A DNA stretch of 64,000 bases from Echinicola soli (GTDB lineage Bacteria > Bacteroidota > Bacteroidia > Cytophagales > Cyclobacteriaceae): the NCBI RefSeq assembly GCF_006575665.1, contig NZ_CP041253.1, positions 4,687,001-4,751,000 of the forward strand, read 5' to 3'. Within the stretch, counting starts at the first letter, position 1, and every line of letters starts with the position of its first letter. Under the pieces are notes generated by a model, which saw only the letters and a list, made by a program, of their open reading frames with translations, was not told the origin of the DNA and searched no databases. This document shows positions 35,988 to 45,041 of this stretch, one piece after another. Position numbers and translations under genes: made by a program.

Positions 35988-38468
35988 TTAATTATCTTTA
36001 ACGAAGACGTTTACCCACCTGGTCATGGTGTGGCCTTCCTTATCTTCGACGTTGACTTTTACGGCGGCCAGTCCAGTCTCGGCAGCCGTGAATTTCAAGT
36101 GATCATCCTGTATGGAGAAAGGTCTGTCCTTGGATCGGCCTTCCAGTGAAAAGCGAAGCCCCTCCTCAAATCCCCTGAACAAAACTTTGAGGTCAAGGTT
36201 TAGCGCATCACCTTTCCCAAGAAAATAATGCGGCCTGGACATCCAGTCCAAATAATCATCTAACTGCGTAAATCCATTGCGATCTTTATCCTGATTGGCA
36301 TCCGAAAAGTCACCATTTTCACTGTCAGGGTTCAATCCCCTGGCTTTCTCCCACCAATCGGGCAAGCCGTCCTGATCAGTATCCCATTTTGCTGGACGAT
36401 GTACCTCGGGATATACTTCCCAGCCTCCCACATCCTGCTCGGTATCCGGCATCCCCGGAATGCCACTCAGGCTGCCTTTGTAAGTATAAGTGCTGTCCAA
36501 GGTTTCTCGGATGATCCTTTGGTCATGATCATCCAGCACTGGCTGGTTGGCACCGACATCTGATAATACTATTTTATATGCTTCTCTGGCAGGCTGTGTG
36601 GTGATGTATGATGGGAAAAACGGCTCATCTACAAAACCCTCGTACTTTTTATAGTCTCCATTATGGTAGCGTTCCCTTCTCCCCTCTTCCTGATTATCTT
36701 CGTCAAAATAGCCTGGCATGACATTGCCGGAGAAATAGCCCCGCTGCGTGCCCAGCCCCACTCCCTCGTGATCGATGGTCAAGGCGATAAAATGTTTGGT
36801 GCCCGGTCCTGGCTTGTAATAATTATTGACAAAATTCACCTCATGGGATCCACCATCTGTCGTTCTGCTGCCCCAATTGTAGACCACGTTGTTTCTGATG
36901 TCCAGTTTACCTTTGTAGTAGGCATTGCCATCCAGTCCACTGCCCATACTCCAGTTTCTGCCGTAGTTGTGGGCCAGTAAATTATGGTGGAAGCTTCCGA
37001 TATCACCACCGATCGTTGCGGCATATCCGTGCATTTTTCCTTGTTCATATTTGCCATGATCAGCTATATTGAGGGCTTCGGCGATCAAGGTTTTCTGTAA
37101 AGTAATATGATGCGCTCCCCTAGAGCTGAAGGATTCATCAATGGTCCACCGGATGGAACAATGATCAATAATGCTGTAATTGGCTCCCGTGAGTCCCATT
37201 CCGTCAAAAGTACGTCCTGCACCAATCCCTACCCGAAGGAAACGGGCCACTCCATCATTACCTGTAATGCCCAATGGGGCCCTTTCGATCATGATACCTT
37301 TTCCAGGGGCCGTTTGTCCCGCGATGGTCACATAGGGCTGGTTAGAAACCAGTCTGGATTCCAGTTCAATGGTCCCTCCCACGGCAAAAACAATGGTTCT
37401 CGGCCCTATATCATTGGTCACGGCTTCCCTTAGACTTCCTGGACCGCTGTCGTTTAGATTGGTCACGGTGACTACTTTGCCACCTCTTCCCCCTCGGGCA
37501 TAGCGACCATATCCCTCTGCTCCTCGGAAAGCTAATTGCGCTGGCCGGAAGTACCACACATTTCCTTTGGTTACTTCCCCATTTTGGTCCACTTCGTCCA
37601 CCCTCCAGTAATAGGTATCCATGCTGTAAAGATCCTTGACCTGATATTGGTTAGTACTGAGCGCTCCTTGATAAGCTACATCTTGGGGAGTAGCGCTCTC
37701 CACTGCTGTTTTAGATGTACCGAAGTACAATTGGTGCTGTACATCTTCTTCGGCAGGTTCCCACATCAGCACTACGCCATTGCCCGCTTCCACGTGCTCA
37801 TCACCATCTTCGGGCATGGGGTTTTTCGCCTGTCTCTTTATATTGGGCCTGTTGAGTTCAAATCCATTCCAGACCAAGGCCGCTGCATTAGCTTGGCCCT
37901 TGGGATCGTTCACCATCCTGATGGTCACTGCTTCACCTGCTGCTACCTCAAATGTCAAATATCCTGTAGCAGTAGCGGCACTGCTTTCTGCCCTATTACT
38001 GGGCATCAAGTCATCAATCTGCAATTCATCATTGACATAAATATCAATAGAGGAAAACGTATGGTTTTCTGGATTATCAAACGTATTGTAAAAATTCATC
38101 AGGGAATGCTTGCCAGCCGGAAGTCCATCAATGGTCAAGGTTATTTCCTCATTCGCCACCACACCATCATTGCTCAAACGAGCGTAAAACGGGGCCTGGA
38201 TACCTGCCTTGTACCAACTGGAATGTAGCACATCCCCTTTGACGGTAAACTGTATATTGGAAAAGGTAGCTTCCGCTTTATTTCCTTCTTCCACAACCCA
38301 AGAGGTGTAGCCTGGCTCATTTACCTCTCCTAGCTTCCGTCCTGCAAAATCAAAATCAACTTTTAATGTTGGCGATTGTGCATAGCCTAGGGTAGCCGTA
38401 AGCCCTAAAAAGGCCAAGCAAGCCAATTTATAAACGTATTTTTGTAAAGATGTAATCGTTAGCTTCAT
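35988..38468 (-). CDS. Multidomain pectate-lyase-type polysaccharide lyase
   Basis: The 826-residue exported protein (ATG 38466-38468, signal to about TLGYAQ) has an N-terminal malectin-like beta domain (about 30-190) and a fibronectin-III-like domain (about 205-305). A right-handed beta-helix of pectate-lyase type starts at AFRGAEGYGRYARGGRGG, with LNDSGPGSLREAV and VTIAGQTAPGKGI. Then come a thrombospondin-type-3 calcium loop (DTDQDGLPDWWEKARGLNP) and a C-terminal cadherin-like strand region. It would cleave uronate-containing polysaccharide by beta-elimination, calcium-dependent. A related enzyme lies at 42417-44132, with a two-component system between them. Confidence 0.88.
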   Translation of the reverse strand: MKLTITSLQKYVYKLACLAFLGLTATLGYAQSPTLKVDFDFAGRKLGEVNEPGYTSWVVEEGNKAEATFSNIQFTVKGDVLHSSWYKAGIQAPFYARLSNDGVVANEEITLTIDGLPAGKHSLMNFYNTFDNPENHTFSSIDIYVNDELQIDDLMPSNRAESSAATATGYLTFEVAAGEAVTIRMVNDPKGQANAAALVWNGFELNRPNIKRQAKNPMPEDGDEHVEAGNGVVLMWEPAEEDVQHQLYFGTSKTAVESATPQDVAYQGALSTNQYQVKDLYSMDTYYWRVDEVDQNGEVTKGNVWYFRPAQLAFRGAEGYGRYARGGRGGKVVTVTNLNDSGPGSLREAVTNDIGPRTIVFAVGGTIELESRLVSNQPYVTIAGQTAPGKGIMIERAPLGITGNDGVARFLRVGIGAGRTFDGMGLTGANYSIIDHCSIRWTIDESFSSRGAHHITLQKTLIAEALNIADHGKYEQGKMHGYAATIGGDIGSFHHNLLAHNYGRNWSMGSGLDGNAYYKGKLDIRNNVVYNWGSRTTDGGSHEVNFVNNYYKPGPGTKHFIALTIDHEGVGLGTQRGYFSGNVMPGYFDEDNQEEGRRERYHNGDYKKYEGFVDEPFFPSYITTQPAREAYKIVLSDVGANQPVLDDHDQRIIRETLDSTYTYKGSLSGIPGMPDTEQDVGGWEVYPEVHRPAKWDTDQDGLPDWWEKARGLNPDSENGDFSDANQDKDRNGFTQLDDYLDWMSRPHYFLGKGDALNLDLKVLFRGFEEGLRFSLEGRSKDRPFSIQDDHLKFTAAETGLAAVKVNVEDKEGHTMTRWVNVFVKDN

Positions 38469-38779
38469 AATTATGCTATTGGTTATTTTTAGTATTGGAC
38501 GCATCCTGATTCAGGCAATAATTGGCGTCCACTAGCTTTTTTGGATAACATGAAAGTACTATCAATTTTTGCTTTAAATGAGTGTATTACTACCAAAAAG
38601 GATATTTATCCGCTGAACCGGGAAATAAAGCGGCCGAATGATCATCTTAAATCCCGCACCGCCACCGCTTCACTTCAGCCTTTTGACATCCCGATTCAGC
38701 AAGCCCCTATCCCTGTTAGAAGATTCCGAATTGTCAGTAGCGGTATTTTTTCCTTATTTCATACATTCGTAAATCCAAT
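38469..38779. other. Divergent intergenic region
   Basis: This 311-bp region between divergent genes must hold both promoters. No gene or clear motif pair is seen; an open frame inside it has no protein-like character. Confidence 0.45.
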
Positions 38780-40042
38780 ATGTACATCCGCTTGATCTAT
38801 ATTCGGTCCATTTTACTATTAATCACATCATTAATCCTTAGTGCCCCACTAACGGCGCAGCAGGAGGCATTTATTTATGGCGAAGTCGAACTCCGTGATG
38901 AATCGAGACTAACAGGGAAAATCACTTGGAGTGCCGGCCAAAGCCTTTGGGTGGACCTCCTGGTAGCTGAAAAAAAAGATAACACTATCCTCGACCACCT
39001 CAGCCAAGACGATATCGCACACCTTAGTGCAGGCGAAAAAAAAACAGACTGGGGATTTATGGCCCTTTGGAAAAACCAGTATCCTTCTCGTAAACTCACA
39101 TTCCGAAGTCAATTTGGGAATCTTCTGGAAATTATGGTTACAGGGGATGCCGATGCTACCATCGTACTGAAAAACCATGAGAACATTCGGGTATTTTTGG
39201 ATGGCGACCAGGAATATGATCATCAACTGGGCGAATCCATCACCGTTCAGCTCGAAAACGGGAAAAAGAGGACGCTTTCGTGGAGAAACATCGAACGTGT
39301 TCGATTTCAGAAGACACCCGCAAAGCTGCCAAATTTTGAAAGCAGCCCTCTTTATGGGCATGTAACCACCAGGACAGGCTATGCCTATGAAGGCTTGATC
39401 AAGTGGGACATGGACGAACACCTCGATGACCAATACCTGGACGGTACCACCATCGATGACCGCAGGGCACGCTATCACTTTTACGAGGTAAAATCCATTC
39501 GCCCCAAAAACAAAGGTTCCCTTATCCAGCTACAATCCAACAAGGAAATTTACCTCCACGAATTCACCAATGTCACCAACAAAAATACCGGTATACAAAT
39601 ACGTAATCCCCATTGGGGGCAGATAGCCCTAAAATGGGGTGATTTTAAAACGGCCCATTTCACACCCTATCCGGCCGGATCGGCGTTTAGCTATGATGAT
39701 TTTACATCTCCCAGCGCACTCCATGGCACTGTAAAGCTAAAAAGTGGACAGGAAATCACAGGATCCATTTACTACGATCTGGATGAACATTGGAGCATAG
39801 AAACCTTGGATGGCTGGGCGCAAGGTGGCGGTTTAAGGCAAATCCCTTTTTCTCTGATCAAGGAAGTGTATCCGGTAAGTGACACCCATACAGCGGTGAT
39901 CCTGGTGGATAATGAAAAAATCATCCTTGGAGAACGGAGTGACGTGGACCAAAACAACTGGGGCATCATGGTCAGGTCGATGAATGGCCAGTTTAGCTAT
40001 ATCCCTTGGCAAAATTTACAGAAACTAAAATTTGATCACTAG
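38780..40042 (+). CDS. Exported hypothetical protein with three internal repeats
   Basis: The 420-residue protein has a signal peptide (LLLITSLILSAPLTAQQ) and no recognised domain. Three repeats can be seen, each starting with a small beta unit: GEVELRDESRLTGKITW, GHVTTRTGYAYEGLIKWDMD and GTVKLKSGQEITGSIYYDLD, the latter two followed by an aspartate/tryptophan-rich continuation (DEHLDDQYLDG and DEHWSIETLDG). This suggests three copies of a beta-barrel-like module. It lies 21 bp before a sensor kinase gene on the same strand and may be co-transcribed with it, suggesting an envelope partner of the sensor. That role is inference. Confidence 0.7.
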   Translation: MYIRLIYIRSILLLITSLILSAPLTAQQEAFIYGEVELRDESRLTGKITWSAGQSLWVDLLVAEKKDNTILDHLSQDDIAHLSAGEKKTDWGFMALWKNQYPSRKLTFRSQFGNLLEIMVTGDADATIVLKNHENIRVFLDGDQEYDHQLGESITVQLENGKKRTLSWRNIERVRFQKTPAKLPNFESSPLYGHVTTRTGYAYEGLIKWDMDEHLDDQYLDGTTIDDRRARYHFYEVKSIRPKNKGSLIQLQSNKEIYLHEFTNVTNKNTGIQIRNPHWGQIALKWGDFKTAHFTPYPAGSAFSYDDFTSPSALHGTVKLKSGQEITGSIYYDLDEHWSIETLDGWAQGGGLRQIPFSLIKEVYPVSDTHTAVILVDNEKIILGERSDVDQNNWGIMVRSMNGQFSYIPWQNLQKLKFDH

Positions 40043-40063
40043 GCCACTTTTAGTGCTTTTTCA

Positions 40064-41155
40064 ATGCAAAGATTTAAATTGCACTACAATTTGGTTATTA
40101 TTTCTTCAATCTGGATGGAAGTAAAGAGGGGTTTTAAAAACAAAAGATGGTTCATCAGCATAGCTGCCGCCGTAGTACTGCCGGTGCTGGGGCTGTTTGC
40201 TCTTGGAGAGACCAGTTATGCCGCTGCCCTGTTATGGATCATTGCCGTCCTAACGCTCCTGGTCTGGGGGAATATCAAAATCCATCAGCTACTGGAAAAA
40301 GTCCATCCCTGGGGAAAGCTTCCCTTGCGTCGCTTTCTGATACAGTTTTTGATCAGTGGAGCCTATTCCCTGGTCTGTATCAATCTCTGTTACTATTTTC
40401 TCAAAACGCTTTTTATCGGATTGCCTCCTGATGGTGAACAAATGCTCCTTTTGAACATTTACGGCTTGCTGTTTTACATCCCGGTAATGTCCATTAATTT
40501 TGGCGTTTACTTTATGCAACGGTGGAAAAAGGCTGCGCTCAGGTCCGAGCAACTCCAGGCCGAAAACCTAAAGAGCCGGCTGGAATCCCTAAAAATGCAC
40601 ATTGATCCCCACTTCTTGTTCAACAACCTTAATGTGCTTTCCTCTTTGATCGATATTGACACGGCGGATGCCCACAGGTTTCTGGACAAATTTGCGGAAG
40701 TTTACCGCTATGTCCTCCAGCACCGAGATGAGGAACTGGTCGAACTGGATACGGAGATTGAGTTTATCCACTCCTATATTTACCTCTTTCAGCAGCGTCT
40801 AAACCGACAATTGAAAATCTCGATTGACTATCACCCGTCCAAGGCCACCTTTTATATCCCCACCTTGGCGTTACAAATGCTGCTGGAAAATGCCATCAAA
40901 CACAATATCGCAACCGTTTCCCAACCATTGACCATCAATATTTTCATGGAAAACGAACGATACATCATCGTCGAAAATACGTATCAGCCCAAAAACCAAG
41001 CATTTTCCTCCCTGCCAAAATCCGGGCTGGACAACATCATAAAAAGATTGGCCTATTTCTCTGATGAGGAAATGGTCATCTCCCAAAACGATACTAAATT
41101 CACCGTTAAGCTTCCCCTGTTAAAAGAGGACAGCCCTACTAGCGGAAATCATTAA
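40064..41155 (+). CDS. LytS/YehU-type sensor histidine kinase
   Basis: The 363-residue inner-membrane protein has four predicted membrane segments (about 29-46, 52-70, 90-118 and 128-150) and then a His-kinase domain of the PF06580 class. This class is marked by MHIDPHFLFNNLNVLSSLI (phospho-acceptor His183) and the ATP-binding N-box LLENAIKHNI. It phosphorylates the LytTR regulator encoded 30 bp downstream. No extracytoplasmic sensor domain is present, so the stimulus may be membrane-borne or come through a partner such as the exported protein encoded upstream. ATG at 40064 is used; an internal ATG at codon 18 is possible. Confidence 0.92.
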   Translation: MQRFKLHYNLVIISSIWMEVKRGFKNKRWFISIAAAVVLPVLGLFALGETSYAAALLWIIAVLTLLVWGNIKIHQLLEKVHPWGKLPLRRFLIQFLISGAYSLVCINLCYYFLKTLFIGLPPDGEQMLLLNIYGLLFYIPVMSINFGVYFMQRWKKAALRSEQLQAENLKSRLESLKMHIDPHFLFNNLNVLSSLIDIDTADAHRFLDKFAEVYRYVLQHRDEELVELDTEIEFIHSYIYLFQQRLNRQLKISIDYHPSKATFYIPTLALQMLLENAIKHNIATVSQPLTINIFMENERYIIVENTYQPKNQAFSSLPKSGLDNIIKRLAYFSDEEMVISQNDTKFTVKLPLLKEDSPTSGNH

Positions 41156-41185
41156 ATATCAAAAAAACCATCAACCCTATCCATC

Positions 41186-41953
41186 ATGAAGGTACTGATC
41201 GTAGAAGACGAGGATTTAGCTGCTGCAAAATTGATTAAAATGCTGGAAAAATACGACAGCGCTATACAAATTTTGGATAACCTTACCGCGGTAAAGGATA
41301 CCGTCCAATGGCTCCGGAAAAACCCTGCACCGGACTTGATCATGATGGACATCCGGATAGATGACGGGGTCTGTTTCGAAATCTTCCAACAAGTGGAAGT
41401 CACCAGTCCGGTGATCTTTACCACAGCTTACGATCAATACGCCATCAAAGCCTTTCAAGTCCACAGCATTGATTACCTCCTAAAGCCATTTTCCTATGAA
41501 AAGCTGGAACAGAGCCTGGAAAAGCTAAAAAAAATCAACACCCTTGCTCCTCCACCTTCCCCGACCATCAATGTAGAGGAACTGCTTCAGGCCCTCCAGC
41601 AGAAGGAGCCTTCCTACAAGTCTCGCTTTTTGGTAAAAGCAGGGACCAAAATCCGATCCATAAAAACCGAGGACATCGCCTACATCTATACAGACAGGAA
41701 GCTAAACCTCTTGGTCACGAATGAAGCGGATCGTTATCCGCTGGACCAATCCCTGGACGAGCTTGGCCAGGTGCTCAATCCCGACATCTTTTTTAGGGCA
41801 AACCGGCAACTGATCCTTCATATCGATGCGGTATCCGCTATCCATCCCTATTTCAAAGGCCGGGTAAAGCTAGACCTTACCCCACCGCTAGACGCTGAAA
41901 TCATCATCAGCAGTGAAAAGACCCCTGATTTTAAAGCCTGGCTGGACAGATAG
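41186..41953 (+). CDS. LytTR family DNA-binding response regulator
   Basis: The 255-residue regulator has a receiver domain (phospho-acceptor Asp55 in LIMMDIRIDDG, acidic pocket VEDED and LLKPF lysine) and a C-terminal LytTR DNA-binding domain (about 150-250, with GTKIRSIKTEDIAYIYTDRK and FFRANRQLILHIDAV). It is the cognate partner of the kinase encoded just upstream. With pectate-lyase genes on both sides, control of polysaccharide or envelope genes is plausible but not shown. Confidence 0.94.
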   Translation: MKVLIVEDEDLAAAKLIKMLEKYDSAIQILDNLTAVKDTVQWLRKNPAPDLIMMDIRIDDGVCFEIFQQVEVTSPVIFTTAYDQYAIKAFQVHSIDYLLKPFSYEKLEQSLEKLKKINTLAPPPSPTINVEELLQALQQKEPSYKSRFLVKAGTKIRSIKTEDIAYIYTDRKLNLLVTNEADRYPLDQSLDELGQVLNPDIFFRANRQLILHIDAVSAIHPYFKGRVKLDLTPPLDAEIIISSEKTPDFKAWLDR

Positions 41954-42416
41954 CCGTTTAGGGAGAAAGTAATGAGTAATGAGACTTGAGATATGAGCCA
42001 AATTGTTCCTCCCCGCTGCGGGGGGAGGTTAGGTGGGGTAGATCGTAGAAAAGAGAAAATGCAGATAGCAAAAATATAAGGTTGAGGCGGGAGACTCAGT
42101 CTTTGTGCTCCCGCGTCAGAGACGGCGGGACAACGCTAAGACGTGGTTGTACCGAGGGCTGTGCCCCGGTACAGAATAACCTTGAACCTGTCTACGCCAA
42201 GCAGACTTGACCGGTCAGACAGGTCTCGGACTCAATAATAAAATTGTCATTGACTCCAACGCAAAAATATCCCAGTTCGAAGAAAGATTTTCCCTTTTGA
42301 AAGGCTTTTGGTTACAGGCTTTTATCAAATAAAGTAAGTTAGCATTACTTTAAAACAGGCAATAAGGACCATAATCCTATTGCCAAATCCTAAAAAGAAC
42401 AATAAACCAAATTGCA
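41954..42416. other. Intergenic region with hairpins
   Basis: No gene. CCTCCCCGCTGCGGGGGGAGG at about 42009-42028 forms a GC-rich hairpin without a T-run. From 42090 to 42240 lies repeat-like sequence (AACCTGTCTACGCC and TCAGACAGGTCTCGG as inverted parts). The promoter of the lyase gene should lie near 42330-42400. Confidence 0.5.
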
Positions 42417-44132
42417 ATGCTAAAGAATAGAATCAGCTTTTTATGCTTGGTCATCACCTTCCTATCTTGCTCGAAAGTGTTTGCCCAGTACCCAGACGTT
42501 TCTTCGGAAGAAAGGGCGAAGGCAGACTCCATCAAGTCAGCAGCATTACAGCATTCCGATGAGGCCTGGGAAAAAGCCCGAATAGCCGTTTATCGAGAAG
42601 AAATGCAGGGCAAGCCTTATATTCCTTGGGCAGCCCGCCCCACAGACCTTCCCCAAGCAGAAATTCCTGCATTCCCTGGAGCTGAAGGTGGCGGGATGTA
42701 CAGCTTTGGTGGCCGAGGCGGTAAAGTAATCACAGTCACTAGCTTGGAAGATCATGGTCCCGGCACCCTCCGGGAGGCTTGTGAAACCGGCGGTGCCAGA
42801 ATCATCGTGTTTAACGTAGCCGGCATCATCAAATTGGAAACGCCATTGATCATCAGGGCACCCTATGTGACCATCGCCGGACAAACTGCGCCAGGTGACG
42901 GAGTTTGTGTAGCTGGTGAGACGGTTTGGGTGGACACCCATGATGTGGTCATCCGGCACATGAGGTTCAGAAGAGGGGAAACATTCGTAGGCCGAAGGGA
43001 TGATGCCATAGGCGGCAATCCTGTCGGAAATATCATGATCGACCACGTTTCTGCCAGCTGGGGATTAGATGAAAACATGTCCATCTATCGCCATATGTAC
43101 GATCCCGGAGGAGGTTATAAAAGAGAAAAACTCCCCACTGTCAACATTACGATCCAAAACAGCATCTTCTCCGAAGACCTTGACACCTACAATCATTCCC
43201 TTGGTAGCACCTTGGGGGGTGAAAACTGCTCTTTTATGAGAAACCTTTGGGCCAGCAATGCCGGCAGGAATCCTTCCATTGGCTGGAACGGTATCTTCAA
43301 TTTTGTCAATAACATCATCTTCAACTGGTCCCACCGGACCACTGATGGTGGCGATTACAAGGCTAAATACAATATCATCAACAACTATTATAAACCAGGG
43401 CCCGTGACGGATCTGAGCAGGTCGGTAAGCTACCGAATCCTCAAACCAGAAGCCGGAAGAAGTGACTTGGATTCCATGGTTTTCGGAAGGGCATACGTCG
43501 AAGGAAACATCGTAGAAGGCAATGAAGAAGTCACTGGGAACAATTGGAACGGTGGCGTGCAGATGGAAGGAAAAGATGGCCAGCTGATGACCTATCAGGA
43601 AGCAAAGCATTACTTCCCTCGAATGAAATCCGAGAAGCCTTTTCCGATGCCGCACTTGACAATTATGCCTACTGAAGAGGCTGTCGAGTTTGTCACGGAA
43701 AATGCAGGTGCCACCTTGCCTAAAAGGGATCCGGTAGACCAACGAATCATCCGTACCGTCAAAACAGGAAAACCCGAATATGTAAAAGGCCTCGATCCGG
43801 AATCCTTTTACCAGTTTGAACACAGAAGGCTTCCAAGAGATGCTTATAAGAAAGGAATTATCACCGATATCAGCCAAGTAGGCGGCTATCCCGTATACAA
43901 TGGCTCCCCGTATCAGGACACTGATAAGGACGGTATGCCCGACGAGTGGGAAAATAAATACGGCCTAGATCCTAATGATCCTACCGATGCCAATAGCGAC
44001 CTCAATGGTGACGGCTATACCAATATCGAAAAATACATCAACGGAATTAACCCTAAACTAAACGTTGATTGGACCAATCTATCTAACAATGAAGACACTT
44101 TGGCCAAAAATGGACTTTCAGTGGATAAATAA
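42417..44132 (+). CDS. Pectate-lyase-type polysaccharide lyase
   Basis: The 571-residue exported enzyme (signal to about KVFAQ) has a short N-terminal helical segment, then the beta-helix with FPGAEGGGMYSFGGRGGKVI, DHGPGTLREACETGG and YVTIAGQTAPGDGVCV. It also has RRDDAIGG, VSASWGLDENMSIYRH and SHRTTDGGDYKAKYNIINNY. A thrombospondin-type-3 calcium loop follows at the C-terminus (DTDKDGMPDEWENKYGLDP, SDLNGDGYTNIEKYING). The catalytic core is related to the enzyme at 35988-38468, but there are no N-terminal accessory domains. It has its own terminator. Confidence 0.9.
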   Translation: MLKNRISFLCLVITFLSCSKVFAQYPDVSSEERAKADSIKSAALQHSDEAWEKARIAVYREEMQGKPYIPWAARPTDLPQAEIPAFPGAEGGGMYSFGGRGGKVITVTSLEDHGPGTLREACETGGARIIVFNVAGIIKLETPLIIRAPYVTIAGQTAPGDGVCVAGETVWVDTHDVVIRHMRFRRGETFVGRRDDAIGGNPVGNIMIDHVSASWGLDENMSIYRHMYDPGGGYKREKLPTVNITIQNSIFSEDLDTYNHSLGSTLGGENCSFMRNLWASNAGRNPSIGWNGIFNFVNNIIFNWSHRTTDGGDYKAKYNIINNYYKPGPVTDLSRSVSYRILKPEAGRSDLDSMVFGRAYVEGNIVEGNEEVTGNNWNGGVQMEGKDGQLMTYQEAKHYFPRMKSEKPFPMPHLTIMPTEEAVEFVTENAGATLPKRDPVDQRIIRTVKTGKPEYVKGLDPESFYQFEHRRLPRDAYKKGIITDISQVGGYPVYNGSPYQDTDKDGMPDEWENKYGLDPNDPTDANSDLNGDGYTNIEKYINGINPKLNVDWTNLSNNEDTLAKNGLSVDK

Positions 44133-44157
44133 AGGTTAATGATTTCAACAAGTCCTA

Positions 44158-44192
44158 AAAGAGCCCGGTTATGCTGGGCTCTTTGTATTTTT
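44158..44192 (+). terminator. Rho-independent terminator of the lyase gene
   Basis: A 7-bp stem AGAGCCC / GGGCTCT with a 9-nt loop is followed by TTTGTATTTTT, about 27 bp after the stop codon. Confidence 0.75.
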
Positions 44193-44303
44193 ACCTCCGC
44201 CAAAATCGGGAATAACGGCGCCTATTGTTAACCACTTATCACTGAATTAAAACAATTAATAAACTCTTTTTCATTTTAATAAGCGAATTATCTAATTTGC
44301 TTT

Positions 44304-45038
44304 ATGATCAACTACTTTTATTTAGGAACTACCGTTTTTGTTTTATACTTCCTTTCCCTGACAGGCTATGCCCAGGATGCTCCATCTGGCGAATTTCTTC
44401 TTCAGAAGGTCTATAATGACAAAATCCCCTTCCCGCAAGAAACCTCCACAGGAGGGCAATATGAAGTAGGCGGTACCTTTCACGTCGATGGGACGCCATT
44501 TTTGGTTTCATCTGAGTACGGCGAGGGCTCAGTGACCATTAACGGTGAGCAATTTGACCACGTTTTGCTCAATTTCGATGTGGTAAAAGACCAACTGATC
44601 ACCTACCATCCCCGAAACTTCCAGCAGATCATTTTGGACAACAGAAAAGTACAGGCATTCCAGCTTAAAAATGGAAGAAGATTTATCCAGCTACCGGATA
44701 TACCGGGGTACTCTTGGCATTTCAACGGCTACTATGAAGTCCTTTGGGACGACCAAGTCACCATCATATCCAAACATTATAAGGAAGAAGAGATCAAAAG
44801 AGATTTTGGTTCCTCAGATAAATCATTTGAATTTGAAAATCACGAAGATTTCTTCGTAAAGACCGCGGATGGCTATCATCGCATTACGCGTAAAAAACAT
44901 ATTGAGGAGTCCATGGGAATTCCCAAAAAACAAGTCAACAAAATTATCCGTAAAGAGGGATTACGCTTTAAAAAACAGCTACGTCAAGCACTGATAGCAC
45001 TGGGCAATTTTTACACTTCCCAATCAACCAACTATTAA
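44304..45038 (+). CDS. Exported hypothetical protein heading a TonB-receptor operon
   Basis: The 244-residue protein has a signal peptide (VFVLYFLSLTGYAQ) and no family I recognise. A beta-rich middle (GGTFHVDGTPFLVSSEYGEG, then PRNFQQIILDNRKVQAFQLK) and a basic helical C-terminus (IPKKQVNKIIRKEGLRFKKQ) can be seen. It is the first of four tightly packed genes; the next starts 3 bp after its stop. Co-occurrence with a TonB receptor and DUF4249 suggests an envelope role linked to uptake or surface assembly. Confidence 0.75.
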   Translation: MINYFYLGTTVFVLYFLSLTGYAQDAPSGEFLLQKVYNDKIPFPQETSTGGQYEVGGTFHVDGTPFLVSSEYGEGSVTINGEQFDHVLLNFDVVKDQLITYHPRNFQQIILDNRKVQAFQLKNGRRFIQLPDIPGYSWHFNGYYEVLWDDQVTIISKHYKEEEIKRDFGSSDKSFEFENHEDFFVKTADGYHRITRKKHIEESMGIPKKQVNKIIRKEGLRFKKQLRQALIALGNFYTSQSTNY

Positions 45039-45041
45039 TCT

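Noticed and set aside
38541..38795. 84-codon frame in the divergent region before 38780
   Set aside because: Overlaps the start of the real exported-protein gene and looks like random translation of promoter sequence.
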